This document shows, piece by piece, positions 6,517-13,955 of a DNA stretch of 14,461 bases. The stretch is from the NCBI GenBank assembly GCA_051008895.1, contig JBPCXI010000198.1, positions 1-14,461 on the forward strand, in the 5' to 3' direction. The notes beneath the pieces were generated by a model. That model made no database searches, was not told where the DNA came from, and was given only the letters and a program-made list of their open reading frames with translations. Each line of letters begins with the position of its first letter. The stretch's first letter is position 1. This DNA is from SMWD01 sp051008895 (GTDB lineage Bacteria; Pseudomonadota; Gammaproteobacteria; Steroidobacterales; GCA-2729495). The position numbers and the translations under genes were made by a program.

Positions 6517-8934
6517 ATGACCAAGAACACCTTGGCGCTGATCCTGAGCCTGATCGTTGCCGGCGCCGCTTTCGCGCAGGAACCCTCGACGGAACAGCCG
6601 CCAGCAGATACCACTCCGGCAGAGCCGAGCTGGCTGTCGTCGCCTGAGATTGCGAACCGCGCCGACGAGATCAGCGCGATGCTGCTCGAGACTCAAAAAG
6701 CGATCGACGTCGACAATCCCGATATCGAAGCGTTGCCGGCGCAGATCGACGCTCTCGAAACCGACGTCGGGGAGATGCTGGCATCGGCGACACCGGAACA
6801 GCTGGACGAGCTCGGCGAGTCTGACGCCGAGACGCTGGTGCAGAAGCTCAAGCGGATGAACCGGCAATTGTCTGGCTGGCGCGACACGCTGCAGGCCCAC
6901 GCGGACGAACTGGACGGGTACGCGCGCAAGCTCAGGGAGCAGCAGGAGTTCATCGATTCCGTGCTCGACGGGAATGAAAGCGACGATTTGCCGGACGCGA
7001 TTGTACAGCGCGTTGAGGCTGTCGGTGGCTCGCTGCGCCAAGTGCAGGATGCGTTGCGCAAGAAGCTCGACGGCGGCCTGTCCGACCTCGCGCAGATCTC
7101 ATCGCTCACGTTGCGCATCAATGATGCGGTGCAGACGATCGAGGGCAAACTGAAACTCGTGGAACGCGATGCGTTCAGTATTGACCGCGACCCGATTTGG
7201 GAAGTCGAACCCGCGGACGAGGACTTCCGCGCACGGGTATCGACGGAACTGGGTACCCGTCTCGACAGCGTCCGGGAGTTCGCCAGCGCGAACCGGACCG
7301 GCATCATCGTTACCGTATTCCTGCTGATCTTCATCGTCATCGGGACACTGCTCGGCCGACCCGTGGTCAAAAAGCGCGCCGAAGAGAGCGACTTAGATCT
7401 TCGCGAGCGCGTATTCATCGAGCGGCCGGTCGCGGTGGCCATCCTGTTGTGGGTCGTGCTGGGGCCCCAGATCCTGCTCCCGCAGGCGCCGCTGGCCATC
7501 GGCATCGTCCGCGGACTCGTCATCGCCGCGGCCCTGTGGCGTATGCTGCCGGTCATCGCGAATGCAACCGAGCGCAAGTATATCGCCGGATTGCTGGCCC
7601 TGTTCGCCGTCGAATCACTGGTCGAAATCGTCCCGACCAGCGACCTGGTATTGCGGATCGTGTTGCTCGCACTGTCTGCCGCAGGGATCTACTATTTCAC
7701 CGGCTTCAGGCGTGGGCTGCGCGAGATGCCGCCGACTCAGAGGACTCTCTGGTGGCGGCTCGCAACAGTGCTGGCGGCCGTTGCGCCACCCGTGCTCATG
7801 GTTTGCATCCTCGGCATCGTCGTCGGCGCTGTCGGGTTGGCCGACCAGCTCATCACGACGCTGCTCGTCCTGAATATAGCGTTGATCGCGATCGTCGTCG
7901 TCGAGGATGCGTTGATGGCGACGGCGCATTTCTTCGTGACCGGCTGGGGACGCAGCTGGCTCAGGTCGATTCGCCGTTACCCGGACCTCGCCAAGCGCCG
8001 CGTGGACATGCTGATACGGCTCGGCATGCTTGCGTTGTTCGTCACGAATCTACCAAAAATCTCGATCCTGCTGCAGTTCGCGGGGGATTGGCTCGTCGAG
8101 TTTCTGACGACCGACTTTACACTAGGCAACGTCGAAATCTCGGCCTCGACGATTCTGGGCACGATCGCCGGCGTCATCCTCGCGATCTATGTCGCGCGAT
8201 TCATTCGCTTCACGCTCGACGAAGACGTTTTCCCGCAGCTACCGATTGCAACCGGCGCCGCTGCGGCCGCGTCGCGGCTGATTTATTACGGTCTCGTCAC
8301 AGGTGGAATCCTGTTTGCTCTCGCCGCCAGCGGCGTCGAGGTAACCAGGCTAACGCTCGTGATCAGCGCACTCGGCGTCGGCATCGGCTTCGGCCTGCAG
8401 GGCATCGTGAATAACTTCGTGTCGGGGCTCGTGCTCGCGTTCGAGCGACCGTTCCAGGTCGGCGACATCATCGAGGTCGGGCTGCTGACCGGCCGCGTCC
8501 GGGAGATCGGCCTGCGCGCCAGCCGGTTGCGGACTTTCGACGGCGCCGAGGTCATCGTGCCGAATGCAGACCTGATCGCAGGCAATGTGATCAACTGGAC
8601 GCTGTCGGACCGCATGCGCAGGCTCGATGTCAAGATTGGCGTCGCGTACGGCACCGATCCGGCGAAGGTCAGGGAGATACTCCTCGAGATTGCAGCGGGA
8701 CACGAAATCGTCGCCAAGAATCCCGAACCCGTCGCGTTGTTCAATGAGTTCGGCGAGAGCAGTCTCGACTTCACGCTGCGCGTCTGGATTCCTGAGGCAG
8801 GCGACTGGCCGCAGATCACGAGCGATCTGAACGAGGCGATCAACGCCGCGCTCGAGGAAGCCGGGATCGAGATCCCGTTCCCGCAACGAACGCTGCACAT
8901 CCGGGGCGATGAACGACCGGATACCGGCGCTTAG
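6517..8934 (+). CDS. Large MscS-superfamily mechanosensitive channel
   Basis: This is an 805-residue inner-membrane channel of the MscS superfamily, of the large type with an extended periplasmic domain. It has a signal peptide (1-20, ending AFA before QEP). A periplasmic, mostly helical Glu/Gln-rich region follows at about 45-250, resembling DUF3772. A set of transmembrane helices lies between about 262 and 605. Then come the pore-lining helix and family signature (ISALGVGIGFGLQGIVNNFV at 617-635, FERPFQVGD at 642-650), the beta domain ending VPNADLI (681-687), and the C-terminal alpha/beta vestibule to about 795. Such channels open under membrane tension and vent solutes on hypo-osmotic shock. 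The start is ATG 6517 because the signal peptide fits, although no Shine-Dalgarno is obvious. It is followed 13 bases later by cardiolipin synthase, so the two are probably cotranscribed. Confidence 0.93.
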   Translation: MTKNTLALILSLIVAGAAFAQEPSTEQPPADTTPAEPSWLSSPEIANRADEISAMLLETQKAIDVDNPDIEALPAQIDALETDVGEMLASATPEQLDELGESDAETLVQKLKRMNRQLSGWRDTLQAHADELDGYARKLREQQEFIDSVLDGNESDDLPDAIVQRVEAVGGSLRQVQDALRKKLDGGLSDLAQISSLTLRINDAVQTIEGKLKLVERDAFSIDRDPIWEVEPADEDFRARVSTELGTRLDSVREFASANRTGIIVTVFLLIFIVIGTLLGRPVVKKRAEESDLDLRERVFIERPVAVAILLWVVLGPQILLPQAPLAIGIVRGLVIAAALWRMLPVIANATERKYIAGLLALFAVESLVEIVPTSDLVLRIVLLALSAAGIYYFTGFRRGLREMPPTQRTLWWRLATVLAAVAPPVLMVCILGIVVGAVGLADQLITTLLVLNIALIAIVVVEDALMATAHFFVTGWGRSWLRSIRRYPDLAKRRVDMLIRLGMLALFVTNLPKISILLQFAGDWLVEFLTTDFTLGNVEISASTILGTIAGVILAIYVARFIRFTLDEDVFPQLPIATGAAAAASRLIYYGLVTGGILFALAASGVEVTRLTLVISALGVGIGFGLQGIVNNFVSGLVLAFERPFQVGDIIEVGLLTGRVREIGLRASRLRTFDGAEVIVPNADLIAGNVINWTLSDRMRRLDVKIGVAYGTDPAKVREILLEIAAGHEIVAKNPEPVALFNEFGESSLDFTLRVWIPEAGDWPQITSDLNEAINAALEEAGIEIPFPQRTLHIRGDERPDTGA

Positions 8935-8939
8935 CGCCG
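8925..8939. other. Perfect short inverted repeat across the channel stop codon
   Basis: CGGCGC-TTA-GCGCCG is a perfect 6-bp stem with a 3-base loop. The channel gene's TAG stop (8932-8934) begins in the loop and ends in the stem. There is no following T-run, so it is not a standard intrinsic terminator. Lying 9 bases before the cardiolipin synthase ATG, which lacks an obvious Shine-Dalgarno, it could affect coupling between the two genes, or it may be chance in GC-rich DNA. Confidence 0.3.
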
Positions 8940-8947
8940 TCTGACTC

Positions 8948-10411
8948 ATGCTCGCCGAGATCGTCGCTGAATGGCTCGAGTGGATCATCGCGATCGCGGC
9001 GCTCGCCTGGGCAATCTTCGGACTCTGGGCCGCCGCACACGCGCTGATGTACAAGCGGGACCCGCGCGCGGCGCTCGGCTGGTCGCTGCTGTGCCTGCTT
9101 GCGCCATACGTGGGCCCCGCGATTTACCTCGGCTTCGGCATCAATCGCATCTCGAGTAGCGCGGAAAAACTCGGGCACCTGCCGGCATTCAACCCGGTGC
9201 CGGGCCGAATGGACAGGCCCGCTAAAAAGGAAATTACCGGACCGCCGGCGGCCGCCGGTTTCGTGAGCATTGCCAACCAGGTCGCTGCACGCCCGCTGGT
9301 GCCCGGTAACGCGGTTCAGTCGTACTTCTCCGGCGACGACGCGTATGCGGACATGCGGGAAGACATCAAGCGTGCGCAGCGCTCGGTCATGCTTGCGTCG
9401 TATATCTTCCGTTCCGATGTCACGGGCCTTCAGTTCGTCAAGGCGCTGAAAGACGCGACCGATCGGGGCGTCAGCGTCTGGGTGCTGGTCGACGGCGTCG
9501 GCAAGCTCTATTCGCTGCCGTGGGTAACGCGTTTGCTCAAGAAGGCCGGCGTCACGACCGCGACCTTCATCCCGCTGCGCCTGATCCCGCCGTCGTTTCA
9601 CATCAACCTGCGCAACCATCGCAAGCTGCTGGTCGTAGACGGCGAGGTCGGCTATACCGGCGGCATGAACATCGGCGATCACCACACGTCCGGCGAGGAC
9701 GGCACGGTGCCGGTCGCGGACATGCATTTCCGATTGACCGGCCCCATCGTCGGTCAGCTTGAACAAGTCTTCGTCGAGGACTGGCATTTCGCAACGAAAG
9801 AACGCATCGTCGGATCGTCATCGGGGCCAGGCAATTCCGAAAGTACTTTCGGCGCGACCGGCCAGGCGTGGTCGCGCGCGATCTGCGACGGTCCGGACGA
9901 CGATCTCGGCAAGATTGAGCTGATCATTCAATCCGCGGTATCTGCCGCCAAGCGCTCCGTGCGCATCGTAACCCCCTATTTCCTGCCGATGCGCAGCCTG
10001 ATCGCGGCGCTGAAATCCGCGTCGCTCAGGGGCATCGAAGTCGACATCGTGCTGCCGGAGAAAAGTAATCTGCGCTACGTGGACTGGGCGACTCGCAACC
10101 TGCTCTGGGAACTACTCAAGTGGAATATCCGCGTCTGGTACCAGCCGGCCCCGTTCGCCCATACGAAACTCTTCATCGTCGACGAAACCTATGTCCATAT
10201 CGGCTCGGCGAATATCGATCCGCGCAGCTTGCGACTGAATTTCGAGATCGCCGTCGAAATCTACGATGACGATTTCGGCGCCACGATAACGAGCCATATC
10301 GATCAGATGATCGCGAAGTCCCGTGCCGTCACGCTACTCGAGGTCGACAGCCGCAGCCTTCCGGCGCGACTCCGCGACTCGATTGCGTGGGTATTCTCGC
10401 CGTACCTGTAG
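8948..10411 (+). CDS. cls: Cardiolipin synthase (phospholipase D superfamily)
   Basis: This 487-residue membrane phospholipase-D-family enzyme is almost exactly the length of E. coli ClsA (486). It makes cardiolipin, in the ClsA family from two phosphatidylglycerols. Two N-terminal transmembrane segments (about 10-33 and 43-62) are followed by two catalytic HKD motifs: NHRKLLVVDG (H224, K226, D231) with GYTGGMNIGD after it, and AHTKLFIVDE (H405, K407, D412) with IGSANIDPRSLRLNFE. Both motifs are intact, so the enzyme should be active. The start at ATG 8948 gives the expected membrane N-terminus; no clear ribosome site precedes it, and it probably depends on translation of the upstream channel gene 13 bases away. 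ClsA, ClsB and ClsC differ in architecture, and the two N-terminal helices fit the ClsA type. It converges with the barrel gene of the right-hand operon, with 9 bases between stops. Confidence 0.94.
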   Translation: MLAEIVAEWLEWIIAIAALAWAIFGLWAAAHALMYKRDPRAALGWSLLCLLAPYVGPAIYLGFGINRISSSAEKLGHLPAFNPVPGRMDRPAKKEITGPPAAAGFVSIANQVAARPLVPGNAVQSYFSGDDAYADMREDIKRAQRSVMLASYIFRSDVTGLQFVKALKDATDRGVSVWVLVDGVGKLYSLPWVTRLLKKAGVTTATFIPLRLIPPSFHINLRNHRKLLVVDGEVGYTGGMNIGDHHTSGEDGTVPVADMHFRLTGPIVGQLEQVFVEDWHFATKERIVGSSSGPGNSESTFGATGQAWSRAICDGPDDDLGKIELIIQSAVSAAKRSVRIVTPYFLPMRSLIAALKSASLRGIEVDIVLPEKSNLRYVDWATRNLLWELLKWNIRVWYQPAPFAHTKLFIVDETYVHIGSANIDPRSLRLNFEIAVEIYDDDFGATITSHIDQMIAKSRAVTLLEVDSRSLPARLRDSIAWVFSPYL

Positions 10412-10420
10412 GCCGGCGCG

Positions 10421-11785
10421 CTACTTGAAGAGGGTAATCGGCAACCGAAAATTCAGATCGGCGTCCGGCGCGTCCTCGGTTGCGCCGATGCCGACCGCAA
10501 TGTTAAGCGGCGTGCCGCCCTCGGTGCGCAGCGAGTAGCCGATCAGCAACCGGCCGACCGTGACGTCCGAGCCGGCGATTTTCTTCGTCGCCGCCGTTTC
10601 GATCGAGGTCTCGTTGAACAGATCGAGAGAGTAACTCAGGCTCAACGATGAACGATCGTTCAGACCGAGACCCATGCCGAAACTCATCCGCAATGCGTCG
10701 CCTGGATCGACGACGCCGAAACCGACCGTCGTTATATCGCCGTTCTCGTTGACCTGCTCGAACGTACCCTTGTCATCCTCGATCGTCCACAGGTAGCCGA
10801 CGTTGCCAAAGAAAACGACCGGATCCGACGGATAGATGAACGTCAGGCTCGGATTGACGCTCCAGAAACCCGAGCCGGTCGGCAACTCATTAGCAAACTG
10901 GGCGTCTCCCGACAGCGTCGCTTTGGTCGTCAGCTCGAACGGGTCGGTGCCGGTATCCGACTTGACGCGCAGGTTGCCGACGAGGAACGGCCAACTGCCC
11001 CCGCCACGATTAAACTGATAGCGCATGCCAACCTCTACGTCGCCGAGGCCGCTGCCGCTCGCGGAGGTCATCGACTCCTCGGTAGCAGACTCGAGGAATT
11101 TTCGGGTCCTCGTGCTGTCCTGCCGCCACAGGTAAGAAGCCTGCGCCTCGAACTCGAGCCGGCTCGTCAGGCCGTAACGCGCGGTAAGACCAGCGCTATA
11201 CGTGTCACGGTCGGCTTCCAGCACGTCGATCACGCCGACGAGTAATGCCGGCAGGATGGTGAGTCCCTCGATCGACACCCGGTTGACGGACGAGTGGAGA
11301 TATCTTAGCGACGGCTCCAGCACGAGCCGGCCACGCGGCGTCAGAACGCCACCGATCGTGTCGCTGATTCGAGGGAGATCGGGAATCGTCTCCTGCTGCG
11401 CCTCGACTTCTGCTTTCTGCTCGTCGCCGACCCTCGTTGGGTTCGTCGCTGCCGCCGCACCTGCTGCTCCGCTCGCGCTCCCGGCCTGCTGCGCGCTGCG
11501 CTCGCCGGCGTCGGTGTTCGCAGCCCGCCCATCGCCCCGCGGCCCGCCATCGGGTTCGACCCGATAAACTTCGGCCTCGAGCTCGCGGCGCTGTTGTTCG
11601 ACCTCCTTCATCTTGTCGATAAGTTCGCGTTGCTGTTCATCGACTTGCTGCATTTTGGAGTCGAGCTCCGCATACAGACTCGCGAGATCCGCCGCATCCT
11701 GCTGCGGACTCGGGGCGGCGAAAGCCGGCCCCGCTGCAACGAACGTCAGTAAGAGGAGATAGATTGAATTGAGTCTGGTCGTCAT
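10421..11785 (-). CDS. FapF-like outer-membrane beta-barrel with N-terminal coiled coil
   Basis: This is a 454-residue exported protein. It has a signal peptide (1-23, ending AFA). A clean heptad coiled coil follows at about 34-73, with core positions L/L/V/L/V/L alternating with Y/M/Q/M/R/V. Then come a Gly/Ala/Arg-rich disordered linker (about 76-130) and a strand-rich domain from about 140 to the end, opening with GGVLTPRGRLVLEPSLRY and holding repeated amphipathic strands. This order (signal, trimeric coiled-coil plug, flexible linker, 12-strand barrel) is that of FapF, the outer-membrane pore that exports Pseudomonas Fap amyloid subunits. The length is close to FapF (about 430). The start is ATG 11785 with GGA about 7 bases before. 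It is the last gene of the leftward operon, 25 bases after the coiled-coil gene and following a FapD-like C39 peptidase. The role as exporter is inferred from architecture and context. Confidence 0.82.
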   Translation of the reverse strand: MTTRLNSIYLLLLTFVAAGPAFAAPSPQQDAADLASLYAELDSKMQQVDEQQRELIDKMKEVEQQRRELEAEVYRVEPDGGPRGDGRAANTDAGERSAQQAGSASGAAGAAAATNPTRVGDEQKAEVEAQQETIPDLPRISDTIGGVLTPRGRLVLEPSLRYLHSSVNRVSIEGLTILPALLVGVIDVLEADRDTYSAGLTARYGLTSRLEFEAQASYLWRQDSTRTRKFLESATEESMTSASGSGLGDVEVGMRYQFNRGGGSWPFLVGNLRVKSDTGTDPFELTTKATLSGDAQFANELPTGSGFWSVNPSLTFIYPSDPVVFFGNVGYLWTIEDDKGTFEQVNENGDITTVGFGVVDPGDALRMSFGMGLGLNDRSSLSLSYSLDLFNETSIETAATKKIAGSDVTVGRLLIGYSLRTEGGTPLNIAVGIGATEDAPDADLNFRLPITLFK

Positions 11786-11810
11786 CGGTATGTCCGGTTG
11801 AGCTTGGTGA

Positions 11811-13175
11811 TCAATTGGCTAGCAGCAGCGAGCTATCGATCGCCTGACCTGCGGCGATACCCTCGATGGTGCTCGACACGTTGTCGACCGAGATGTCGTA
11901 GACGTTTTCTGTTGCGATTTCCTGATAGTCCCGGCTGTTCTGAATGATCAGGAAATTACCGGTGGACGAGTCGATCAAGTCGACCGGGGCGACGTTACCG
12001 GCGCCACTCTGGATCAGCACGCCGCCGACGGCCGCGAGGTCGGATGGACTGAGCTGCCCTCCGGCGATGTCCTCGAACTGCAATGTGCTGGAGTACTGCT
12101 CGACGCCATTGATACTCGCCGACCGCGTTACGCCGATATCGATAACCATGTCGCCGCCGATGTCGATACCGCCGCGCATGTTCGAGAGCTGGCCGTCCTC
12201 GACGGCGGTCAGGCCGTCTATCGTCGGCTGTTGCCGGGATTCTGCAACGGCGACCGTGGCGGCCTCCGTCACGTCGACTTGAATATCGACCGGGGCAATA
12301 TCGTCCGGCGCGATATCGGCCGGGGCGACGTCTTCCTGCGCCAGCATCGGGCTGTCCGGACCCTGTCCGTAACCGTCCGGATTCATGAGCCGGCTCTGGA
12401 TCTCGCGCGTCTGCTCGAGCAGGATCTGAATCTCCTTACGCTGCTTCTCGACCTGGAGACGCTGTTTCGCGAGTTCGCGGCGCTGTTCATTGATTGCCGC
12501 GATCTCGACCGACAGCATTTCACCCTGCTCTGCGTATTCCCTGCGCCTCTCCTCGAGTCGGTCACGCTCCGCGCGCATCGCGGCGAGTTCCCGATCGACC
12601 ATCGGCGCCTGACGATCGATTTCTTGCTGCTGCTTCTCGATCGTCGCCCGCCTCGAATCGATGTTCGCGATCGCGTCGGCCATTCGACGACCCTGGCTCT
12701 GGAACGCGAATCGCTGCTCCTCGAGATCGTTGCGTTGCGTGGTAATCGCCGACAGCTCCTCGGCAAGGAGCGAGCTCTGTTGCTGGAACAACTCCTGCTG
12801 CGCGGTGAACTGCTCGCGCTGGCCGCTGATCGCGCGGACCTCGGTGGCGAGAGACTGCGTCAGTCGCTCAAGTTCTTCGAGCTGATGGCTGCTTGCGACC
12901 GGCCGGAAGCCGACGGTGCCCACTCCCTGATTCCAGGCGAGCGCCGCGAGTAGCGCCGCGATCGGCACCAACAGCGCGACCGCCACGATCAGTGACGCGC
13001 GCTCGCGGCGCCGCCGCATCCCGACTTTCGCGTAGGCATCGACGAGGTTGCCGAGATTGCCCCCGGACCCCGACGCCATATCGAAGTCGCGTCGCGCGAC
13101 GAGCGTCGTAATCAGGGACCGTCTCCTGAGGGATTTGGATACAAGTCTCTTCGGTTTTTTATTTTGTGCTGTCAC
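11811..13175 (-). CDS. Membrane-anchored coiled-coil protein with internal double-glycine site
   Basis: I do not recognise this 454-residue protein as a named family. It has a basic cytoplasmic N-terminus (1-60, ending RRRRER) and one transmembrane helix (about 61-82, with the positive charges on the N side, so the rest is periplasmic). A long Gln/Glu/Arg-rich coiled coil spans about 97-262, of which 109-248 is five 28-residue repeats. A linker with three APxDI units (284-298) comes next. Residues 322-336 (LTAVEDGQLSNMRGG) match a double-glycine leader end, followed by a Gly/Ile/Ser/Asn-rich, probably beta C-terminal part of 118 residues. The start is GTG 13175, chosen because GGGAAGG lies 9 bases upstream; the ATG at 13079 has none. 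It sits between a C39 peptidase gene and a FapF-like barrel gene, 25-26 bases from each. It is most likely a periplasm-spanning component and peptidase substrate. Confidence 0.85.
   Translation of the reverse strand: MTAQNKKPKRLVSKSLRRRSLITTLVARRDFDMASGSGGNLGNLVDAYAKVGMRRRRERASLIVAVALLVPIAALLAALAWNQGVGTVGFRPVASSHQLEELERLTQSLATEVRAISGQREQFTAQQELFQQQSSLLAEELSAITTQRNDLEEQRFAFQSQGRRMADAIANIDSRRATIEKQQQEIDRQAPMVDRELAAMRAERDRLEERRREYAEQGEMLSVEIAAINEQRRELAKQRLQVEKQRKEIQILLEQTREIQSRLMNPDGYGQGPDSPMLAQEDVAPADIAPDDIAPVDIQVDVTEAATVAVAESRQQPTIDGLTAVEDGQLSNMRGGIDIGGDMVIDIGVTRSASINGVEQYSSTLQFEDIAGGQLSPSDLAAVGGVLIQSGAGNVAPVDLIDSSTGNFLIIQNSRDYQEIATENVYDISVDNVSSTIEGIAAGQAIDSSLLLAN
12168..12212 (-). other. Candidate C39 peptidase recognition site (double-glycine motif)
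   Basis: This encodes residues 322-336 of the anchored coiled-coil protein, LTAVEDGQLSNMRGG. Against the double-glycine consensus (LSxxELxxIxGG) it has Val at -12, Glu at -11, Gln at -8, Leu at -7, Met at -4 and Gly-Gly at -2/-1. The hydrophobic -12, -7 and -4 positions and the GG pair are the features that C39 peptidases read. Topology puts it in the periplasm, where the neighbouring signal-peptide-bearing C39 enzyme should be. Confidence 0.6.
12282..12326 (-). repeat. Three APxDI pentapeptide repeats in linker
   Basis: Residues 284-298 of the coiled-coil protein read APADI-APDDI-APVDI, three tandem 15-base units with diverged third bases, between the end of the coiled coil and the double-glycine site. 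Pro/Ala/Asp composition suggests an extended, accessible spacer. Confidence 0.7.
12432..12851 (-). repeat. Five in-register 28-residue (84-bp) coiled-coil repeats
   Basis: Residues 109-248 of the anchored protein divide without gaps into five units of 28 residues starting at 109, 137, 165, 193 and 221. The units share a consensus LAxELxAIxxQRxxLExQ (the first 18 positions), an aliphatic or aromatic residue at position 22 and Gln at 25. Position 12 is Arg in all five (120, 148, 176, 204, 232) and position 25 is Gln in all five (133, 161, 189, 217, 245). Positions 1, 5, 8, 15 and 22 are hydrophobic. Twenty-eight residues equal four heptads, so the coiled-coil register is unbroken over all 140 residues. 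The repeats are diverged, so duplication is old and selection keeps the register. Confidence 0.85.
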
Positions 13176-13201
13176 TTCTAAACGCCTTCCCTGGAATCCA
13201 C

Positions 13202-13930
13202 TTAGAATTCACCGAGCCTGGGTACGGAGATAATCAAATCCGAAAGCCCCTCGCGCGAAAGGCCCTTGCCTATCGGCGCGCGCGCCAGTGAGTTCCATTC
13301 CCTGGATTTATTGAAATGTTTTTTGCCCTTGTCGGGCCGATTCGTGATGATGAACAGGATTCCATTTCCCCACATCTCTTCGAATTTTTCGCGCGAGAAG
13401 TACTTGAGGCCGAGCGCAGGATCGCCGACCAGTACTTCATCGTTCGCAACGCCCTTGACCACCACGAAATGCCGATATCCGTTGACATCAAGTAATGTAA
13501 TCGCAGGTACGCCGGCCTTCGACAACGTGTCGAGATCGGCGGAATAACCTTCTGCCTGGTAGCCGAAACTTTCCAGGTAGCCTTTCATGTCGAGCAGCGA
13601 GAAGCCGGCACGTTGAATTTTTTGCTGATCGCCCTTGGCGAACATTTTTCGAAACGTCGTTTCTTCGTCGGTCGGATCTTCGTAGTGATAGGTGAGCAAT
13701 GTCGCGAGCGCCGCCGAACCACAGCTGAAGTCGTACTGTTGCCGAACGACCTGAGCAAATTTCTTCTCTGTGATGCTCTGAACATCGACGCTGCTGCTCA
13801 TGCCGCCGCCTTCCGGAAACCAGACCTGGCCCGCCTGCACGGCCGAAACCGCAAAGCCCAGAATCAACGAAACCCCCCACAGCGCGGAGCGCCGTGGCGA
13901 GTTGTTTTTCGTTGATCCCCTGTTACTCAT
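13202..13930 (-). CDS. Periplasmic C39-family cysteine peptidase (FapD-like)
   Basis: This 242-residue exported papain-fold peptidase of family C39 has no ABC-transporter part. A signal peptide covers about 1-34 (basic SPRRS, then a hydrophobic stretch ending VQA). The catalytic core has RQQYDFSCGSAALATLL (nucleophile Cys70, with the preceding Gln as probable oxyanion residue), GYRHFVVVKG (His154) and VGDPALGLKYFS (Asp170), so the triad is intact. Stand-alone secreted C39 proteins of this form occur in fap operons as FapD. C39 enzymes generally cut after double-glycine leader motifs, and the gene just downstream encodes such a motif. The start is ATG 13930, which gives a normal signal peptide; a TTG at 13945 would add five residues, and neither has a strong ribosome site. 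It lies 25 bases after the small secreted protein gene and 26 before the coiled-coil gene. Confidence 0.9.
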   Translation of the reverse strand: MSNRGSTKNNSPRRSALWGVSLILGFAVSAVQAGQVWFPEGGGMSSSVDVQSITEKKFAQVVRQQYDFSCGSAALATLLTYHYEDPTDEETTFRKMFAKGDQQKIQRAGFSLLDMKGYLESFGYQAEGYSADLDTLSKAGVPAITLLDVNGYRHFVVVKGVANDEVLVGDPALGLKYFSREKFEEMWGNGILFIITNRPDKGKKHFNKSREWNSLARAPIGKGLSREGLSDLIISVPRLGEF

Positions 13931-13955
13931 TTCCGAGGAGGTCAAGCCGACAGCA

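Noticed and set aside
7197..8414. 405-codon + strand open frame inside the channel gene
   Set aside because: Its translation is Arg-rich low complexity in a different frame of the well-supported MscS-family gene, without start context.
8925..8939. Inverted repeat at the channel stop as a transcription terminator
   Set aside because: There is no T-run after the stem, and the next gene starts 9 bases later on the same strand.
8840..9787. 315-codon - strand open frame opposite cardiolipin synthase
   Set aside because: It is antisense to a gene with both HKD motifs, is compositionally odd and has no recognisable domain.
12021..12062. Other Gly-Gly pairs in the anchored protein's C-terminal part (AGGQ at 371-374 and LSPSDLAAVGG at 375-385)
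   Set aside because: The second looks like a double-glycine motif but is one residue short between the -7/-4 hydrophobics and the GG, and the first lacks the -12 and -8 features; both are inside the presumed passenger.
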